Assembly (NCBI GenBank): GCA_031761405.1
Contig: JASEVX010000035.1
Location: forward strand, 124,001-188,000
Direction of reading: 5' to 3'
Length of the DNA stretch: 64,000 nucleotides
Origin: Serripes groenlandicus
Taxonomy: Eukaryota > Mollusca > Bivalvia > Cardiida > Cardiidae
This document shows, one piece after another, positions 61,017 to 64,000 of the stretch. The notes under the pieces were generated by a model. That model had not been told where the DNA came from. It did no database searches and worked only from the letters and a program-made list of their open reading frames with translations. Both the position numbers and the translations under genes were made by a program. Each line of letters opens with the position of its first letter. Positions within the stretch are counted from its first letter, which is position 1.

Positions 61017-63010
61017 GCCATGACGCGACCGGGCAAATTATCAGTCAGTTTAACATGACGCGACCGGGCAGTGGGCAGTCAAGGTAACGAGCAGTCGTTA
61101 AGCTAGTACCACTCGTTCTTCGCACAACCGGTCTATACGGATATTCAAAACACTGGTCATTACGCACCAGGCTCAGATATCCAACCGTCTAACATCGGTT
61201 ATAAGGAGTACAGGACAGATAAATCTTTCCTTTCTCCAAGGGGAATAGTGTTCTTCTGTAGGGATTACACTCCTCAAAAGAATGAGAATAGAAGAGTACG
61301 GATATTCAAACACTGGTCATTACGCACAAGGCCCAGATATCCAGTTATAGGTAGTACAGGACAGAGAAATGTTTCCGTGTCTCCAAGTGGAACATGGTAC
61401 TTCTCTAGAGATTACACTCCTTCCCCGATACAAAGCTCCGTTTCAAAAGATGTAACGGATCGGTGATAGGCGGGTTAACCAAGCCTACCGGGATCAGCAA
61501 TACCCACCTGATGGGAATTCACTGTTCCCGGAAGGACACCTTTCGAAGAGGCAGTCCTTAGAAGGCAAACCCCCGATCGGAATAACTCAGGTTTTCCGTG
61601 AAAGGGAGGTCGAGACCGTCCCATACGATTAGTTCGGCGCCGACGATCGATCCAGTGCGACCTCTCTCTACTGCGGAGAGAGGAGGTTCATATCACACGA
61701 TCGACACCTTAACACAACAATAAAGTACACCAAGATTGAATATTATTTTCAATCCCTTCTCTTACTTTTATAAGACTGTTGTGTCTTTCAGTTGAAAGAC
61801 GGATTAGAGTCAAGCATCGTAGGGCTCGACACTCTCCCACCTCCTCGTCTGACGGGCGGGGGCGGGGGGGGGGGGGCAGTCCCCTTCAGATTACGAGCCG
61901 GCTGTAGAGCGTTGACCTCTACAGCAGAACATTAAGGAAGTACTTAGGGTGGTGCCTAATACGTTATGCCCGAAGGTTGACGCTTAAACGTCGTTTAAAC
62001 CTATAATGATTTTGAGCAAAACCTACACTCTGCAGTACAGCAGTCTTCGGACTTCTACAGAGTGCCAAGTTATAATGTCTGAAGTTTTTGGAGACTAGTG
62101 ATAGAGCAGCCTCACATCAGCCTATCATTAGTCAACCGGTCAGTAATGGTCAGAGGGAGCTACCATTACTGAACGTTCCCAGAGCTGGGTAACGAGCAGT
62201 CGTTAAGTCAAGTTGACTCCAACCGTTTTGTCAATATTATGACATAAGCATTGGACAACCGGGTGTTTTCGAACACAGCCAAGTGAAAATCTCCTTCGCA
62301 GAGTTGTCGTTCCTTACACTCATATGAATGTAATGAGTCGATAGTGCTAGAGAATGAGTCAAATGCCTACCGAGTACTCAATTAATCACTGGGCATAAAC
62401 GGTTGTCGCGTGAACGTTCACAGGGCAGTCAAACTCTTAACTGGGCATAAACGGTTACCGGGCAAACGGTCACCGTGAAAACAAAAATTCAACTATGAAT
62501 TCTTCGGAATTCAACAGTATTCCAATTGACAAATGTCCTCGGACACAGTCATTTGGAGATCGGGCAATGTCTTTAGACATAGCCAGTAAGGCACCGGTCA
62601 AACGGGTAATGTCTTAGGACATAACCTTTCGGCAGTCAATCGGGCAGTATGCTGGGACATAGCCGATTAAACAGTCGGCCATCGGGTATGGGGAGTACCG
62701 GTCAAATAGTTATGTCGGTCCCCAGGGAGGAGAGAGTGCGTCTCTAGGGACTACACTCCTCCCAAGTAATACCCATCGTACCAATTGTTGGGACGAGTCG
62801 ATGTCCGACGGTATTACATGGGAGAGATTCAGTTGATTTCATAAATCAATCCCCTATGCTGGCCTACCGGGATCAACCGTTCCCAGAGGATAGTCACTCT
62901 GTGAACTCTCTCATACGTGAGCTCGGACCGAAGGTTGATTCCATGCGATCTCATTCTTCTTCGGAAAAGGGATAAATTCCTCGATCATGACTCCTTCATA
63001 GGATTCCTCC

Positions 63011-63170
63011 CACCAATGGGCTAAGTTTTGTGGAAAAGTAGCCAGTTGCTTGGGAAGATTGTTGTGTGGAGTACTGGTGTGAGAAAACCAGGAAATACAT
63101 GAGTAGGTGAACTGGCCGCCGTGATATAACTGAGAAATTGTTAAAACGGCGTTAAACCACAATCAATCGA
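63011..63170 (+). mobile_element. 5'-truncated SINE-A inserted in DIRS copy 2
   Basis: Counterpart of 20869-21028 with the same 15-bp TCATAGGATTCCTCC duplication at 62996-63010 and 63171-63185. Confidence 0.95.
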
Positions 63171-63741
63171 TCATAGGATTCCTCCATGTCGAATCGGACA
63201 CTGACATTCCGGTCCAGAACCGGCTTTAGTCAATCCGCACGTCGTCGGGTAAAACCCACGACCCCGTCTTGTCTGACGAATAAGAGACATATCGGGTTCA
63301 GTGCTCCATCGGATGATTAACAATTTAGAGCTGGACTCTAAATAAACTATCATTAGTGGGAAGTTACTGCATTCACTGCGTCCATAGGCGCATTTCGGCG
63401 TATGCGGCAACATTGTTCACAGGGACAGAACGTACAGTGACTTCTGCAAAGGCATTCTTAGAAGCCCAACCTGTGAAGACACAAGAGACAGGCTAAGTTC
63501 GAGCCTAGCTTTCTGCTTCCGCTGGCCCTGCCTTATCAAAGCCCCGTACGGGAGCAAAGTTGGCATACAACCAAGTAGAGCACTGTCCCTAATCCGCGGC
63601 TATAGGGAAGCGCTCCTCTCTATTAAGCTAACAGGAATGCCATGGAGTGGGTATCAACCTTCCATTCGGTGGTTTCTACAACCGTCTTTCGTCTGGTTCC
63701 GGTGAAGACCGGAATAAGACTTATCGACTCAGATTGCGTCT

Positions 63742-64000
63742 AGTACGGTCGAGTAATAAAATGGAATGTTCCGTTTTATCAAGAACGCAATCCGGAACGG
63801 CTGTCTGAGCGATTCTTAGACCAAACAGACACCTGTTACCACGTACCGGTTGCTTTTTCATCGAGGAATGACCGTCGATTCATTGTAAACGGGGAAGTGT
63901 TCCTTTCAAACACTTCACTTCGTTTACCTGCGTTTAGATTTAATTCCCAAAACGGGCAAGTCGGATCTATTCCCCTCAAGAGACTCGTTGTAGGACGTTT
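63742..64000 (+). pseudogene. RT remnant of DIRS copy 2
   Basis: Counterpart of 21600-21858, with the same interrupted frame. A few changes (near 63882, 63907, 63923 and 63939) differ from copy 1 without restoring the reading frame. Confidence 0.55.

Larger units (their letters stand above)
59378..64000 (+). mobile_element. DIRS-type retroelement, copy 2 (cut by the window edge)
   Basis: Matches copy 1 from its exact left tip (59378 = 17239) to the edge, with an offset of about 42,140. Differences noticed are about a dozen substitutions and small indels (for example near 61311, 61513, 61627, 61670, 61860, 62012, 62291, 63880-63940). The flank left of the tip is unrelated to that of copy 1, so it is a separate insertion. 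The same breaks in coding sequence are present. Confidence 0.9.

Noticed and set aside
59378..64000. Segmental duplication of the whole 17-23 kb region
   Set aside because: Similarity starts exactly at the DIRS tip and the flanks differ; the right side cannot be checked because the window ends.

Overview
This window reads as eukaryotic nuclear DNA, most likely from a bivalve mollusc. There are no operons, ribosome binding sites or long prokaryotic-style ORFs. The sequence is AT-rich and almost wholly built of interspersed repeats. The repeat classes point to a bivalve: elements opening with AGCTCACC hairpins and closing with a GGCC hairpin plus CTCTTGTT, tRNA-headed SINEs ending in a TTAAACCCCAATCAATC-like tail, and a DIRS-type retroelement. 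The species cannot be fixed from the sequence alone.

Only one convincing protein-coding segment is visible: an internal exon (8890-9493, + strand) of a LIM-domain protein, with good splice sites on both sides. It stops in the middle of the LIM domain, and the second half was not found in the remaining 54 kb. Much of the window is therefore probably intron or intergenic space around this gene.

Region by region. 1-640 holds foldback MITE remnants. 641-2213 is a Helitron/Helentron-like element with an internal ~167-bp tandem array. 2503-4996 is a second such element whose 5' hairpin loop is split by a 1.7-kb TTCATGAA-rich insertion. 5.9-8.3 kb has a TTAA MITE, a Tc1/mariner-like non-autonomous element, a SINE split by a hAT-like MITE, and another SINE. 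8.9-9.5 kb is the LIM exon. 9.5-15.3 kb is dense MITE graveyard. 15.3-16.3 kb is a SINE head running into a 54-bp minisatellite. 16.46-23.48 kb is a Helentron-like element split by a 6.2-kb DIRS-type retroelement. 23.6-34.2 kb mixes MITEs, SINEs and one Helentron-like element. 34.18-37.88 kb is a three-level nest of Helentron-like elements. 39.5-43.2 kb has another tandem-repeat element, a hAT-like element nested in another, and a short Helentron-like copy. 43-58 kb is MITEs, SINEs, tandem arrays and a further nested pair. From 59,378 to the window edge is a second copy of the DIRS-type element, nearly identical to the first.

The dominant feature is one foldback family, called TTAA-MITE here. 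Its intact copies run about 180-235 bp, with termini CCCTTTCCC / GGGAAAGGG flanked by TTAA. About seventy copies or fragments were counted by eye. Two copies sit inside other repeats whose uninterrupted versions are also present here, and both show a single TTAA before insertion and one on each side after. This supports piggyBac-type mobilisation.

The most unusual object is the DIRS-type element. It has 154-bp inverted repeats and an internal complementary region that joins the complements of its two outer ends, the DIRS signature. It has no intact ORF, its reverse transcriptase is broken, and it carries a MITE and a SINE that are both present in the second copy. It appears to have been copied after it was already dead as a coding element.

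All boundaries were read by eye. Family assignments rest on termini, target duplications and motif recognition, not on database comparison.
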